A stretch of DNA of 64,000 nucleotides from Vitellaria paradoxa. Its lineage: Eukaryota; Streptophyta; Magnoliopsida; Ericales; Sapotaceae. The position numbers were made by a program, and so were the translations under genes. The stretch is taken from NCBI GenBank assembly GCA_019916065.1, contig CM034234.1, positions 14,924,520-14,988,519 on the forward strand. The letters run 5' to 3'. Shown in pieces: positions 36,111-51,089 of the stretch; the stretch's first letter is position 1, and every line of letters starts with the position of its first letter. A model generated the notes under the pieces. That model did not search any database. It had not been told where the DNA came from and saw only the letters and a list, made by a program, of their open reading frames with translations.

Positions 36111-37219
36111 GGGTTAATTACGCTAATACCTCTTCAACTATACTTGTTTTTTAATTTACTCATTCATCTATTAATTCTAATACTTTAACTCCCTCATCTA
36201 TTTAAAAGAGATTCATTTGGAGACTGTTAAAAAAGTCCGTTAATATTTTATTTATTATTATTCTTTAATTATTTCAATCTGTTTTGAATGTGATTATTAC
36301 TTATATATATTCAGATTTGGAACTTATGACTAGAGATTTGCATGTATTAGGTTAGATAAATCATTTATTTTCTTTATAATTAAATAAATCAAATTTTTTC
36401 TTGTCCCATCCAAAAAAAAAAAAAAGGGGGCTCGAACACAATTTTGATAAAGTATCCAACCAAATCAATTCTTAGATCTTAATAATAAATATTTTTATTT
36501 CTTCATTTTGTATTTATTATATATATTTAATTCTAACAATAAATAATAGAAAATATATCGTCAAAATTTGGTTTAAAATCTTAAGCCAAGTTTAAATAAA
36601 AAAAAGAACTAAATCAAATGAAAATGTTGCAAGATTAAAAACCCAAAATTATTAGGTTTAATTTAATTTTTGATTTTCATTCGATTTTGCTTACCTTGTT
36701 TCTTAATACTGAATATTTATTTTATTTTTGGGTCAAGTTTTTTTTTTTTTTTTTTTTGGGGGTGGGATAAGAAAAAATCTGATTTATTTAATTTATAACA
36801 AAATCAAATTATTTATCTGACTTAACCCATGCAAACATCTATTGATAAATTTAAATTTAAATATGTGAGTAATAATCACATTAAAATAGATTAATATAAT
36901 TAAGAAACAATAAATAAATAAATAAATTAATTAACAGACTTTTTTAATTATTTCCAAAGGGAGCCCTTTTAAATAGGTGAGGAGGTTTAAAGTGTTAAGT
37001 TTGATAAATGAAAGAGGTAAATTAAAAATCAGGTATAATTAAAGGGGTGAAAGTGTAATCTATTTTGATTAATAAATAAAAAGTTAACAAAACTTTAAAA
37101 AGTTTCCAAACGAAACTCCTTTTAAATAGATGATAGAGTCAAATTGTTAAAGTTAAAAGATGAATGGAGTAAACTAAAAAAACAAGTATAGTTAATGGGA
37201 GTGCTAGTGTAATTAATTC
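36111..37219. mobile_element. Foldback element, unit 2
   Basis: Same long inverted arms, doubled right arm and 9-bp near-duplication (tatcaagaa at 36102, taccaagaa at 37220) as in unit 1. It ends about 90 bp before the next unit begins. Confidence 0.75.
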
Positions 37220-37309
37220 TACCAAGAATCTAAAAACAATCCGTGATAAAAGATACATTTCAACTCAAAGGCCACGTGAAAATTAAAAAAAAAAATTAAT
37301 AAAAATCTA

Positions 37310-39046
37310 ATCATTCTTTATCTCTTAATTAGTTACGTATAAAAACTAAGTGTATTGTAATACCCTTTTACAAGAGAAAAAGTTTTGTACCACATACTTC
37401 CAGTAAAATAGTTCCATAGAGAATCTATTTTGAGAGGAAGTAGTAGTTTCTACTTCTACATTTTATATTTTTTTTAGACGAACCTGAACCATCTTTCTAT
37501 TGTAGTGCTAGGTCAATCATTTTTAACTTTTGTTTTTATTATATACGTATATCTTGATCTTGTATTAATTAATTGTATGATAAATATTGTTTTAATTTAA
37601 GAGATATCTTGATCTTGTATTAATTACTTGTATGATAATATTGTTTTAATTTAAGATGTCTAGTAGAAAATGTGAATTTGGATGTGAAAAATGAAAAGAG
37701 GGGCTCTTGATATATTTAAGTGACATTAATAAAAGAAGTTAAATACTACACTAATAGAAAATTAAATGAATTAATTATATTATAAATAAAAAAAGTTATA
37801 GTATTTTAATTAATCTTAAAAATAAAATTTTAATATATAATTTTTATATTTCAAAAGGCTAGAATAATTATTCTTAACATTGAGTCAGTCTTGCGAGTAG
37901 AGCGTTGCATGTGAGGGGGTGTTGGGATTTTATACCATATCAGTAAAATCAAGCCTCCTAAACTGATATAAGATCCAATGGAATATTTCCCTAATAACCG
38001 AGTTTAAGTGGGATGCTTTAACATAATTGAAAGTTGGTATATTTGTAATTCAAGAGAATTAAATGCATGCATTTGGTTCCCTGGCCCAATTCTACTCTTG
38101 CTTATGGTGTTTGAGCTACGTGAAATTTTTAAATAAGCTTTACTTTAAGATGAATTACTAGTTTTTTCACTAATGACATGCTTGAATCTTGAATTTGTGG
38201 AGGGAAAAGAAAAGTGAAAGGAAATATAGGAAAACAAAATGTAATGAGAGGCAGTTAAATTAATTTATTGTTTTGATTAGGTTAGAAAAATAAGAAGCCA
38301 ATGAATAAATATTTGTCAAAAAGTTTCAATTTTTATTTGATTAATCGTAAAAAAAAAATGACTATATATATATATATATAAGTAATTTCATTTCCTTTCC
38401 ATTTTCTTTTGCCTCAACAAATCCTTGACTCAAACATACTACATAAATAATTGAGAAAATCTTATGAGCTTGCAAGGTCCTTGTTATCACAGCTCATTTC
38501 ATTCGCAGGTAACCACGGGGTTCAAGAATTTGTTGATTTTTCAATTCGCAATGTGTTGTTGAGCATTTTGTGAAATGATAAATGATGAGTATGAAAAACT
38601 AAAATAATCAAATCAGGGCAAGATGTGGGCTCTGCTCTTCTTTTTCTATAAATTTGCTGTTACTCAAGCTTAGTGGCCCTCGGATCACTTGTGAAATGGA
38701 AACAAAACAAAGAATTTGCTCACTCACTTAACATGCTCAAGTCACCCCCGCATCCGCCATTTTGTATGAATGTCCTTTAGGACTTTGCTGAATGGGATTT
38801 CTCACATAATTTCCAAATATGGCATGGAAAAATTTCTCATGAAATTCATCATTTCTTGTGCCTTTATTTGTTTTTTTCTTGTTTATTCAGAATTAATTAC
38901 ACATTTTTTCCGCAGAATTATTGAGACTATGATTATTGTTATTTTTAAATATCTATGGCCTGCTTAACTTGCGCATTTTCTTAGATTTTAAATTGGTGAT
39001 TTTCATAAATGGCTCCAGCTCATATTGGTTCTTTTGATCCCCACAG
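37310..39046. other. Unit 3 head, AT-rich, no gene seen
   Basis: Matches 2508-4272 with small deletions. A 65-codon frame at 38770-38967 overlaps intron sequence upstream of the ARL1 exon and exists only because of a local deletion. I do not regard it as a gene. Confidence 0.55.
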
Positions 39047-42000
39047 GCCTTATTGGAGATGCTATTTTCCTAATACTCAAGCAGTAATATATGTTGTTGA
39101 TTCAAGTGACACCGATAGGCTGGTTATTGCAAAAGAGGAGTTTCATGCGATCTGGAGGTATCTATCGCTGTTTTATGCTTAATGATATGAAAATCTGTTT
39201 TATGTGGGCCAAGGATCATTAGAAATTTGTGCGTTCACATTTTGGATAGCATGGTTGTCTCTGAAGGGGATGACCATATTTTTGGAAGTTGGTGAGGTGT
39301 CAAAATCCCTAAGCATAGTACTTGAGTGTGGGATCTTATTCCATTTTATATTCTTTGACTGGTATTTTTTTTTTTTTTTTGGGGGGGGGTGTAGAGGAAG
39401 CTTTACAGATATATAGTCACTTTTGTGCAGGCTGAAGATCCAGACTTACTTTTCTATTTGAATTTTGTAAATAGCTTAGAGTTGTAATTCGACCTTTGGA
39501 TCTTTTTATGGATTGTATTGATGATCCTTTTATAAAATTTTGATTACTTATTGGAAAAAAAAAAAGAAAAAAAAAAATATCACAATCTGTTCACTAAAGA
39601 AGTTTTTTTTAAAAAGAAACGGATGTAGCTCATTGATTCGTGTTGAAGCTTCCATATATTTACGGAAAGGGACGCGTGAAGTGTAAGTTGTCTTCAAGTG
39701 TTCAAATAATAGGAAAGGGTGATTTGGAGCTATCAGCAACTTTCTTCCTAAGGTTATCTTTATAGTTCATGATGTGAGATGTAATGCCAGAGACTGAGTA
39801 AGATGCTACTACCTCTGGTCACCTGGTTGCTTGAATAATCTAGTCTAGGTTCTGAAAATGTATTCATATGGCCTTTCTTTTCCTGTTATTTGCTCATGAA
39901 TTTATCTTTATTTATTCAAGAAGGAAATAAATTCCGCCTATGTTTTTTTCAATGGCCGTCCCAAGCCTAGATAAATGAGGACGTTTGTTGGTAGGTAGTC
40001 GACAACCAGCGTAAAACTTTGTCGAATTTTTTTATGGATTTTCTGACACCTAATGAGATTTCGTGGGGGCGTTCCCTACTTAGTGCGACGCACTGTATGT
40101 CCAGTACAGTGTTAAATAAGCAAGGACCGCTGCATCGGCGCCTGGGTGCGATGTTAAATAGGCAAGGGTCCTCGCACTTTCTTGGACGAGTGGGGGGGCA
40201 AGGACTAGTCCAAAAGAAGGCTGAGATTAGGTACTTGGAATATTGGGAGCTTAACTGGGAAACTTATGGAAGTGGTGGATACAATGGAAAGGAGAAGAAT
40301 CGCAATTGTTTGCTTGCAAGAGACGAAGTGGGTGTGGACAGAAAGCTAAAGAGATGAGAGGACTGGGTTTAAGTTATGGTATACGGACTTAATAGATCGA
40401 GAAATGGGGTCGGCATAGTAGTAAGCAAGACCTAAAGGAAGATATGTTAATGTGAAACGCTGTGGAGATATATTATTGCAATTAATTAGTGTTATGGAGA
40501 AGAGATAGTAAATGTAATTAGTGTGCTTATGCCCCCCGGTGGGGCTTAGAAATGTACATGAGAAAGTTTTGGGAAACTTAGAAAGAATGCATAGAGATAC
40601 CTCAGGAGAGATGTGTCTTCATAGGAGGAGATGGTCTAATGGTCAATAGGGACGCAACATAGATGGATACATAGGAGTACACGGGGATATGGTTACGGTG
40701 ATAGAAATGAAGAAGGGAAGGATATTTTGGAGTTTGCAGTGGCTTATGATCTCATGGTGACGACACACCTTTTTTAGGAGAGAGGAACATTTGGTGACTT
40801 ATAAGAGTGGCTCCTCAAAGACACAGATTGACTTCTTCTTAACTAGGAAAGAGATCGTGTAGCTTGTAAAGATTGTAAAGTTATACCGGGGGAGAGCTTG
40901 ACTGCCCAACATAGGTTGTTGGTCATAGATGTGCAGTTCAAAGGTGGGCTAGAAAAAAGAAGTCGTATAGATTCGCAAAGACTAAATGGTGGAACTTAAA
41001 AGGTGATAAGCAAGCAGCATTCAGGGAAAGAGTACTAGAGGAAAACATTTGGACGGTAAATGAGAGTGCAAATATTATGTGGATAAGGTAGCAAAGTGTA
41101 TTAGGAGGTAGGGAAAGAAGTCTTAGAGAATCCAAAGGGAGTGCTCCGGCACAGAAAGAGGCATGGTGGTGGAACGAGGCCGTCCAAGACAAGATAAGTT
41201 AAAGAGAGTGTTTTAAATCTTGGCAAAGAGAACGAAGAACCGAAATGAACTTGGAGAGGTATAGAGAAGCTAGAAGAGAAACCAAAAAGGCAGTTAGTGA
41301 GGCTAAGGCAAAGACATTTGAGGATTTATATAGGCTTGACACTACGGAGGGCGAAAGAGAGATATTCAAGCTTGCTAAATCTAGAGATAGACGGACCAAG
41401 GATTTAAACCAAGTTAAATGCATTAAGGATGAGGATGAAAAGGTATTAGTAAAGGAAGAGGAGATAAAGGAGCGTTGGAAGAGCTACTTCTACAAGTTAT
41501 TTAACGAAAGCAGTAGTAGTGACATACATTTGGGGCAGTTTACCACTTTTAGGGAAGAATTAAATTTTATGTTCTATAGGAGAATCAGTAGAAGTAAAAG
41601 AAGTATTAAAAGATGAAGAATGGAAAGCGGTTGGGCCAGATGGTATCCCTATTGAGGTTTGGAGGTGCTTAGGAGAGGATGGCATAAGTTGGTTGACAAA
41701 ACTTTTTAATGTAGTGCTAAAGAGCGAAGATGCCTGATGCATGGAGGAAAAGTATCCTTATACCCATATACAAGAACAAAGGAGATTCACTTTGCGAACT
41801 ATCGGGATTAAATTGATGAGCCATACGATGAAATTATGGGAGAGAGTTATTGAGAGAAGACTAAGAAGGACAACAAACGTTTCAGAGAACCAATTTGGTT
41901 TCATGCCTGGAAGATCAACCATGGAGGCTATCTTTCTCTTGAGGAGGTTAATGGAACAGTATAGAGAAGGTCAAAAGATTTACATATGGTGTTCATCGAT

Positions 42001-43858
42001 TTAGAGAAGGCATATGATCGGGTTCCTAGGGAGATTCTATGGAGATATTGGAAAGAAAGGAGCGTGTGTCGCATATATTGAGGCGATGAAAGGACATGTA
42101 TGATAGAGCCATGACATCTATACGGACGACTGGTGGAGAGACTAATGAGTTCCCTATCACGATTGTTTACATCAAGGCAGCGTTAAGCCCGTACTTGTTT
42201 GCTTTAGTTATGGATGAGATTACAAGACATATTCAGGATGAGGTGCCGTGGTGTATGCTATTTGCAGATGATATTGTTTTAGTAGATGAGACGAGAGAAG
42301 GAGTGAATGCTAAGCTAGAATTGTGGCGGGATACGTTAGAGACAAAAGGGTTTAGGCTAAGCCGATGCAAGACGGAATATATGGAATGTAAGTTTAGTCA
42401 AAGTAGGATAACGAGTAGTATAGAAGTAAGTTTAGGCACACAAAAATTGTAGAGAAAGATAAATTTAGGTACCTTGGATCTATGTGCAACAAGATGGAGG
42501 GATTGATACTGATGTAAGTCACAGGATTCAAGCTGGGTGGACTAAATGGAGGAGTGCTTCAGGGGTTTTGTGCGACCGAAAAATCCCCCTTAAGGTGAAA
42601 GGAAAGTATTAAGGTAGCGGTTAGACCAGCGTTGTATATGGATCAGAGTGTTGGGCAGTAAAGCATAATCATGGTCAGAAGATGGCAGTTGCGGAGATGA
42701 GGATGCTAAGGTGGATGTGCAATTACAAGGAAAGATAGGATTAGGAATGAGGAGATTAGAGGCAAAGTAGGAATAGCACCAATTGACGATAAAATGAGAG
42801 AAAACCGATTAAGATGGTTTGGCCAGTTAGAAGGCGTCTAGCAGAGGCACCTGTTAGAAGGTGTGAAAGTATGGAGATTGTCAGGAGTAGGAGAGGTAGA
42901 GGAAGACCCAAGAGAAGCTGGAAAGAAACTTTAAACATGACCTGACCTACCTAGATTTATCGGAGGACATGCCCCTAAATAGATCTAATTGGCGTCGACA
43001 AATCCATATAGCCACCCACCTAGTGGAAAAGGCTTGGTTTGGTTGGTTGGTATTCAAGAAGGAAATAATCGCATGTGAAACATAATCCTTGACAGAAATG
43101 AACAGATAAAAGAATTTTGTTACTTACCAAAAAAAAAAGGAATTTATGTTGTCAACTACAATTATTTTGGGACTAAGGCTTCATTGAGTTGAGCTGAGCA
43201 AGAAGGAAATACTAGTCCCTTTGTTGGTTCCTGTTTGTCTTGGTTTTGCAATTGTCATACCTTTTTTTTTTTCTTAGAACACGAGTTCATGTGCTTTTGT
43301 TTTTGGTCAGGAAGAAGAGCTGAAAGGTGCCGTTGTTCTCATTTTTGCAAACAAACAGGTGCATCTTATTATCCCCCCCCCCCCTTTTTCCCCTGTGAAT
43401 AAAGAGTAAAATAATTGACAAATGAAGTTGTACATGTTCCGTGGATGTAAGAGCATCTTTACACCACCTTAAAGATGTGGATTTCCTTTTTCCCTTTTAT
43501 CTTCCGGTTGACAGGATCTTCCTGGTGCACTTGATGACGCTGCAGTGACCGAGGCCTTGGAGCTGCACAAGATAAAAAACCGCCAGTGGGCTATTTTTAA
43601 AACTTCTGCGATAAAAGGGGAAGGCCTATTTGAGGGTTTGGACTGGTAAGCTTGACTTTTTGATGAAAGTATTGGTTCTTCTGTGTTTGGGCATTAGTGC
43701 TTCTGGATTAATTGCGTATAAGCTCCAGCATTCTCAAATACTGCTTTCAATGTACAAAATTTGTTTGATTTCTGGTTCTAAGAAAGCCTTGCTCAAGTCT
43801 AGTAATAATTACCTGCTTTTATAGGTTGAGCAATACATTGAAGTCTGGAGGTGGCTAG
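39047..43858 (+). pseudogene. ARL1: ARL1 last four coding exons, unit 3, one frameshift, LINE in intron
   Basis: Exons lie at 39047-39157, 43311-43358, 43515-43645 and 43825-43858. The first exon lost one T near its end (gcgatctgg for gcgattctgg), which shifts the frame just before the donor site. The other three exons are intact and match unit 1 in length. The encoded NKQD and TSA guanine-binding motifs are unchanged. The LINE-bearing intron keeps its GT and AG borders. There are no upstream exons. Confidence 0.8.
39931..43051 (+). mobile_element. RTE-clade LINE, unit 3, heavily indel-broken
   Basis: It occupies the same site with the same 17-bp duplications (39914-39930 and 43052-43068). 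The 5' two-thirds contains dozens of one- to three-base gains and losses relative to unit 4, so no long frame survives. Where readable, it keeps residues usual for the family that units 2 and 4 have changed: Ala in DLEKAYD (gca at 42010) and a Gly codon after HQ in motif B (42176). This makes it a separate lineage of the same insertion. Confidence 0.92.
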
Positions 43859-45557
43859 CTTTGGGAGGAGAAACAAAAACTAGGTGCCGCATAGAAAAAG
43901 TCTGAACCAAGTCGGGTTGACACTATTTGTTTACTTGGTATGATCTTTGATAGAGATTTTTGTTGCGTTCAGCTACAACTTTTTCATTTTTCACTAATTT
44001 TTCTATTTTTTTTTTGGGGGGGGGGGATGATGAAAAACTAACATACATGTTAAATTTTCATTGGGGATATAATATTTCGCTGGTTTTACTGTGTTTCCGG
44101 TCATATTTTGGGGTACTTTTGGCCTTGTCCTTCACTGGAATGGTATATAAATTATCTTGCAGAACATAATTAACTGTTACTATATAAATTATTTTACTTG
44201 AAATTCCCTCTTGTTTTCATACTATAAATCAACTTGTAGGTTTTGTATGGTGAGCCATTGAATAATCAGACTAGACAAATGTAAGGAAGAAAAAGGGTGG
44301 CTAACATATTTTTGGTATTAGTTATGTGATATCAAAGTTGAGTCATCCGATTTCAATAAAAGTAAATTTAAAAATTCTGCTTAAAATTTTTAAACTTACT
44401 TTTTGTTGTGAATTGTCTGATTTTGATCGAATGGTTTATAATTCGATGTCACGTGGCTACCATTAAAAGTGATGTTAGCCTTTCTAAATTGGGCATGGAA
44501 TTACTTCTGCATTTCATGTTTTACTGTGGATTGCCTGTCATCTACAGCCTGGGATACAAGGGAAACTTCTAGTTTTTGCTAGTTGATTTTCCCACATTTG
44601 AAGCACTCAATTTTTTTATTTTCCCATAAAAATACAGTGTTTTGTGAGAATCATTAAGGCTCCGTTTGATGACCAGAAATTTCAATTCAATGGATTTGAA
44701 ATTAAATTTTATGAAATATAAGTGGTAAGAGTTAATTTATATATAATACATTGCAAGTTTTTATAATTATTACGACTTTGGTAATGGTGTCACTAGTTCT
44801 TAATATGGTGGAGCAAAATTATTGTGAAAGGTTTTAAATAGTTACGTTTTTGTGGTAATATTAAATCTCTCATAAAATTTGTCTAAACATACAAAGTTAC
44901 ATTTGAGCAATTTTAATAAGATAATTAATGTCAATTTTTTGATTTCAAATCTGTATATACAAAATACAACTAAATTCATATCTAGGTTTTGAATTTGATG
45001 ATATATCCATCATTTTCCTCATTTTAGTGGTAAGCTATTGTTTGCCCTTTTGTTTTTGGTATCTCTCTATTTGTGGTGACTTTTTAATTTTAAACGTTAA
45101 GATGGCATTTGGTTTATTTTTTTTATTTTTTACTTTCTATTTTTTATTTTGAACTCATTTTGTTATTTTGTGCTTTTAAAATAAGAAAAACAGTTTAAAA
45201 TGTATTTGGTCATTTGTATTTTAAAACTTGTTTTATAAAACATAAAATGGGTTTAAACATGAAATGAAAAAAGGTAAAATAAGTGTTTTCCACCCAAAAT
45301 AAGGAAAATTTCAAAACAAGAAAAATAGTGTATTTTTTATTTCTTTATTTAGGAATTTTTAAAAACATAAAACACATAAAACAGAAAATAAAAAAGTAAA
45401 TCAAATGACGCTTGAAAGTCTAAAATTTTAATTGGTTGAAATATTAAACTTTCTACATTAAATGAGTTAAATCAACTCCTTAACTTGGCTAAAAAGTCAA
45501 AAGATTTTTCTAATAAAGGACTAGTAATGTAACAAATTAAGACTTTTAGGTCTTTTA
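43859..45557. other. ARL1 3' UTR and AT-rich downstream DNA, unit 3
   Basis: Counterpart of 6003-7731, with a T-run/G-run junction at about 44007-44026. Variants here tend to agree with unit 1. No gene is seen. Confidence 0.55.
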
Positions 45558-46430
45558 CACTACTAGAATGAAGGTATTGAAGACCGAGAGAACAAGCGAC
45601 CACTTTGTATGGTGTATTTTTTTGATCAATTTAAAAAACAGACGATCACCTGAAACAGTTGTCTAAACTCTCTTGTAACCTTCAAAAGTTTCCCCTTCCC
45701 GCTCATTTTGGCCTTAACCCTTCTTTATCTCCTCTGTTTACCTTCATTCTCCTTCTCTCCCTCCCTCGTTGTCCTCTCCTCCTTTGTCATCGCCTTCTCC
45801 TACATTGGAACTCCTCTCGTCAGCAGGTTAGCTCTCTCTCTCTCTTCCTGGGCACCGATTTAAAATTTTTTATATATCTAGTTTAATAATAATATATGAT
45901 TTGGGGATAATATTTTATTTGTTATTATATTATATGTTTTAATAACAAAAATCATACATTATTATTAAAACCTAATATATAAAAAATTTCTAATTGGTGC
46001 CTAGGGCATTTCTCTCCTCTCTCTCTCTCTCTCTCCATCTTAATCAGTTGGTTGGTTCATCTCCCTCGGTCGGCAAACTGAATACAGCTCTTCACCGGTC
46101 ACGTTTTTTTTATTTTTTATTTTTATTTTTTGCAGGTGCTGTTTTATTTTTTTGCTGGACTGTTCAAAAATTTTGCTGTTAATTTTAATATGCTGTTACC
46201 GGGATGTACATTTGTATGCTGTTTGTGATTTTGTTTGTTGTTTAATTGTATGCTGTTTGTAATTTAATTTATATCATTTACATTTATCTTACGTAAATTT
46301 CATTTGTATCCTATTTGTGATTCTGGCCTGTGATTTATATGCCGTTACTGGGCTCTGTTTATATTGTGAATATCATGTATTCACATTGCAGATTTAATTA
46401 GTTTATGGTGTGAGAAATTATGAGTAATTT
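45558..46430 (+). mobile_element. Orphan CACTA left end with hairpin MITE, unit 3
   Basis: CACTACTAGAATGAAGG terminus, then the hairpin MITE at 45847-46006 and a CT repeat. A private rearrangement near 46300-46330 adds tatcctatttgtg. There is no right end. Confidence 0.5.
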
Positions 46431-49400
46431 ATACTAAGATATGGATTAAATTGGTGTATGAATTAAATTAAAGAATGCCAAAGGTAGTGAGTCATGATTT
46501 TTGTCATTTTGATGTCAAATAAGTTTTAAGGGTCTGGTGGGAGTTAAGTTCCTGATTTTTAAGAAAATAGTATTTAGTTTCTAATTTTTATTTATTTTAA
46601 AATTTTCATAGTTTGAGACACGTCTAAAAAAATATTTTTGAAATAAAAATATAGCACAATTTAATTCTTAATATTGAAATGTACGAAGAGATGCTGAATT
46701 AAATTATATTACACAAATTAAATTAAATCCACTCACTGTAAAAAAAAAATAATGATGAAAATTAATTGAATCACAAAAAATAAGTGATTCAACATTCCTC
46801 AAAATTCAATCACAAACCAACCTCAAAATTAATTCAACATCCTTTCATTATAAAAAAAAAAAAAAAGAAAGAAAAAGAAGAAAGAGGAAGAATAAAAATT
46901 AAAAAGAGAAAGAGACCCATGTAAATTAAACCCTGGTCAACATTCTCCCATAAATAAATAAGTAAAATAAATTTTTACAAAATAACAACTTATTTAATCA
47001 AACTAAGATCAATTAATTATTAAAATATTTTTTTCTAAATATATGTAATGAATAATAAATTGTTATTTAAGTGATATACCCTTTAGTTTGTTTATTAAAG
47101 TAATACTATTGAAATATTAATCTATGATTAAAATTATTTTAATAAATAATAATTACTTATTAAAATAATTTATTTGATTAAAATGATTTATTAAATAAAA
47201 TTTATTTCTCATAAATTTTAATTTACTAGATTACGTATTGTATTAATATAATTTATTAAAATTATTAGTTTATTTGGATAAATTTAAATTAGTTGTTTTA
47301 TTAAAATATTTTATGAAATAAATTAATTTGAAACTGAGAATAATTTATTGTTAAATTAATTACAATTGAAATATTAGTCTATCATAAAATTATTTTTTTT
47401 ATAAGTTATTGTTTTAGTTAACATTATATATTTTATTAATATATATTCTACTAAAATTAGTTATTATTAAATAAAAATTGAATTTACATTGAATTTTACT
47501 AGTATTTGCCCATGCCTTTAGGCACGTGGACAAATAAATGGGCCTAAGAGATTATAGTGTAAAAGGCATTGCAATGTTGAAATGTAAAAATAAAAGGTTT
47601 GGATTTATTTAAGATTAATTAATTTTGTCAAATAATATTTATTAATTTATTTAACAACATTATCAATTCAATCAAATTTATTTTGATAAAATCCTCACCC
47701 TTTATCTCTACACTTTAGCCCCTACAATACATTTTGCGTTGCAGTCCACTGAAATCTCGAATAAATTCGTAAGATTAAAATTAAAATAAAAAAATTCACT
47801 ATAAAGATAAAAATCATTAATTAAAAGAGATTAATAGTTAATTTCCTTAAAACAAATAAAGAAAAATCAATAGTATGGAACAAAAACGAAAATATGAATG
47901 AAAAATTAAGTGACCAATTGTACGAAAAAGTTAAGCAAAAAAAAAATAATGAAAAAAAGAAGAAGTAAAGAAATAAGATGAAATGCAAAAAATAATGCAT
48001 CTATGAAGATAAAATCATCACTGTTGTGAGCCGCCCGATAAAAATTGGACGGTTCACAACAAAAGTAAATTAAAAAATTTCTATTTATAATTTTAAAATT
48101 TATTTTAATTATGAACTGCTCAATTTTAATCGGCGACTCACAACTTTAATGTCACGGGGATTAAATTCTTCTCTTCCAATGATAATTTTTGAAGTAAAAT
48201 TATTTTGTTTTTCCTTTTTCTTGACTTTGAGTAAAATAATTTTTGAGTAAAATGGTCGTGGAACCTCATTTCTTTTGATGAGATATATAAGAAATGTCAA
48301 CGATGGTTATTCAAGTACACGTACAATCAAAAATTAGTGGCGCTCATTTTATTAGATTTGAGAGAGTTGACGTGTGTTTGGTGCAATGAAAAACGATAAA
48401 AAATTTTAAAAATTTTTAAAAATTATTTACTTTTTATCTCATTATACGAATTATGAATTCATAAATTATTTCTAATTATTCACTTTATCTTACTTTTTGT
48501 TATTCCAAACAAACACATAATAGTACTACGGACTTGTAATCAAAATTATTGAATTAAAATTCTAACTGTTAAGATATATTATGTTTTTTTAAAAAATTAA
48601 AATAATATAAATATATCTAAATTGTTAAATTAAAAATTAATGATTTTTAACCAATATTACAAAACTGACATAGTATTAATATGTTGTAGTCTTCCTTTTC
48701 ATTTCATTTGGTGAGGTAAAAAACGTCAATATTAGTTGAACTTTGGACAACTCGAGGAAGGGCAAAAAGCTAGAATTGTATGTATCCATACATAATTTTG
48801 GGAAATTGGTCAATATTTAGATCGTGAGGGGCATTTGGTAATCTTATTATTATTTTTTGTTTATGTTTATTTTTTTTGAAATGAAAATTAAAATTATTTG
48901 AAAAATACAATTTTTTTGCAATTATTAATTTATTATTTTCATAAAATATTTAGTTTTATTAATTTTTAAAAAATTAATTGAATTTAATAAAATATATTTT
49001 ACATTAATTTAATTTAATTAATTAGATTAATTAAACTAAATTAATCCATCAAATTATTTATTAAAAATATTTAATTCAATAAATATAAATATATTAAATT
49101 ATAATTTAATTATATTATTTATTAAAAACAATTGAAGAAAATATAATTATTACATCATTTAATTTAGAAAATATAAAATATATTAATTACAATTTTATTA
49201 TATTATTTATCAAAAAATTGAATAAAATATATTTCATAATAATTTAAATATGATATTTACTAAAACTAATTTAATAAAATATATTTTATATTAAATAATT
49301 AAATTAAATATAAAATTAAAAAAATAATTAATTTAATTATGATAATTATTAAAAATAATTTAAAAATTATATTTAGTATTAATTAAATTAAATTAATTAT

Positions 49401-51089
49401 TAAAATTTAAGTTAAATTAATTAAATTAATTTTATTATTTATTAAAAATAATTTAATAAAATATATTTCATATTAATTAAATTACAATAGTTAATTTAAT
49501 TTTATTATTTATTCAAAATAATTTAATAATATATTTTTATTATTTATACAAAATAATTATATTATTTAATTGTTAAAAGATAATTTAATAATACATATTT
49601 CATATTATTCAATTTAATTTTGATTAATGTAATTTAATTATTTATTAAATATAAATTAATAAAATATATATTACATATTAATTTAGTTAATTAATTTAAT
49701 TAATTTTATTTAATCATATTATTTATTCAAAATAATTTTCATTTAATAAGTTACTTGAATAAAATAATTCATTTTAGCAAGATGTAACAAAATGAACAAG
49801 GTATTAAAATTCACAAAACGTTTGTAACAGAAAAAAGAGTAGGGGCGCTTTTTTGTTTATTTTTTATTTAAATTTATATTTTTTGAAAATAAAAAAAGAA
49901 ATAAGTTTGGCAAATAAATCTTTATTGCTAATTTATTAAATTTTAAGAATATAAAAAAAAAAAAAACAAACGTTCGCAGAGTGGGGCTTTGTTACTTGAG
50001 TCGAGACAAGAGCCGAGGGGGTCAAGGCGGGGATATTTTGACGCAAAATCAGTGGTGCGTTTGATGACGTGAGCGGGCGATGAGTGATCAAGAGGGCGCA
50101 GTGGCGGCCCAACAGTAAATAATAATAAAAAAAAAATTGAACTTTAGCCCCATCTCGAAAGGAGGCTCTAGATTTTTAAGTACTCTGGATAGTCAATGTA
50201 AAAAACAAAAAACTAAATCTATAAATATTCAAGCCTTATAAAATTTTTTATAATATATAGATCTAACCAATAATAATAAAAAATTAAATTCTAATATTTG
50301 GACTTATAGTTCAATCCAAACATTAATGATTAAAGAATTCAACACAAATTAAAAATAATTTAAATTTTTTAATAAAAATCTTGTCACGCCTCAAATTTAG
50401 TTGTCTGAGACAGATAGTATGAGAATATAAGAACTGAGTAAAACCGACTAAAATCTAGCCTAAGTTAAGTCAATAATATCATAAATATCAATTAAAATAT
50501 TAACAAATGTCCTTATTCTCATATAAAAAGAATATTAAAGAATAACTTCAATGATTGAACAATGATACACATCCATTTAACATCATCTCGAAGAAAGCAT
50601 TTAAGGTTTGTACAGTTCGAACATATATTATAGTCATATTTATATTTCTCAAAATAACGATATCATAAAGATAAATAGCCGACCCACACTCTGGGTCACA
50701 CAATTTATAATATCAATAGTTCAATTCTAAATTTAGAAGAATAAACACAGTTATTATTATCTATAGCTAAGACCAAACTTAGGTTAAGCTACTTACGTAT
50801 CCTACCTCCAGAATCAGGTCACCGTAATTCCTAATTTATTATTCAATGTTCACAATTCAACTCATTATTAATAAATCAAACATTAAAAATTAATATAATT
50901 GACAAACTCAATATCTCAACACATAATAATAATCTATGCTATATCATACAATGGATAATAATGGAATGTAATGCCAATGCATATTCTCTAATCTCTATCT
51001 ACCCCCAATTTCATCCTGGGAGTGACTTGTGGTAAACGTTAGATGGTTTCATTTCTTCTTCTTCTTCTTTAGAATGGGTAGTTGAGGTG
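46431..51089. other. AT-rich middle of unit 3, no gene seen
   Basis: Counterpart of 8581-13257. It has the Helitron-like end at 47499 (CTAG, with a one-mismatch stem), the A/T tract at about 48840-49785, the GC-richer island at about 49972-50165 and the possible LTR from about 50390. Confidence 0.5.

Larger units (their letters stand above)
18413..37309 (+). repeat. Tandem array unit 2 (LINE-containing, 18.9 kb)
   Basis: Same order of parts as unit 1 plus an RTE LINE in the ARL1 intron. Its variants are closest to those of unit 4, not of its neighbour unit 3, on both sides of the LINE. Many differences from unit 4 between about 19.4 and 32 kb are single-base gains or losses, often in homopolymers. 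Confidence 0.95.
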
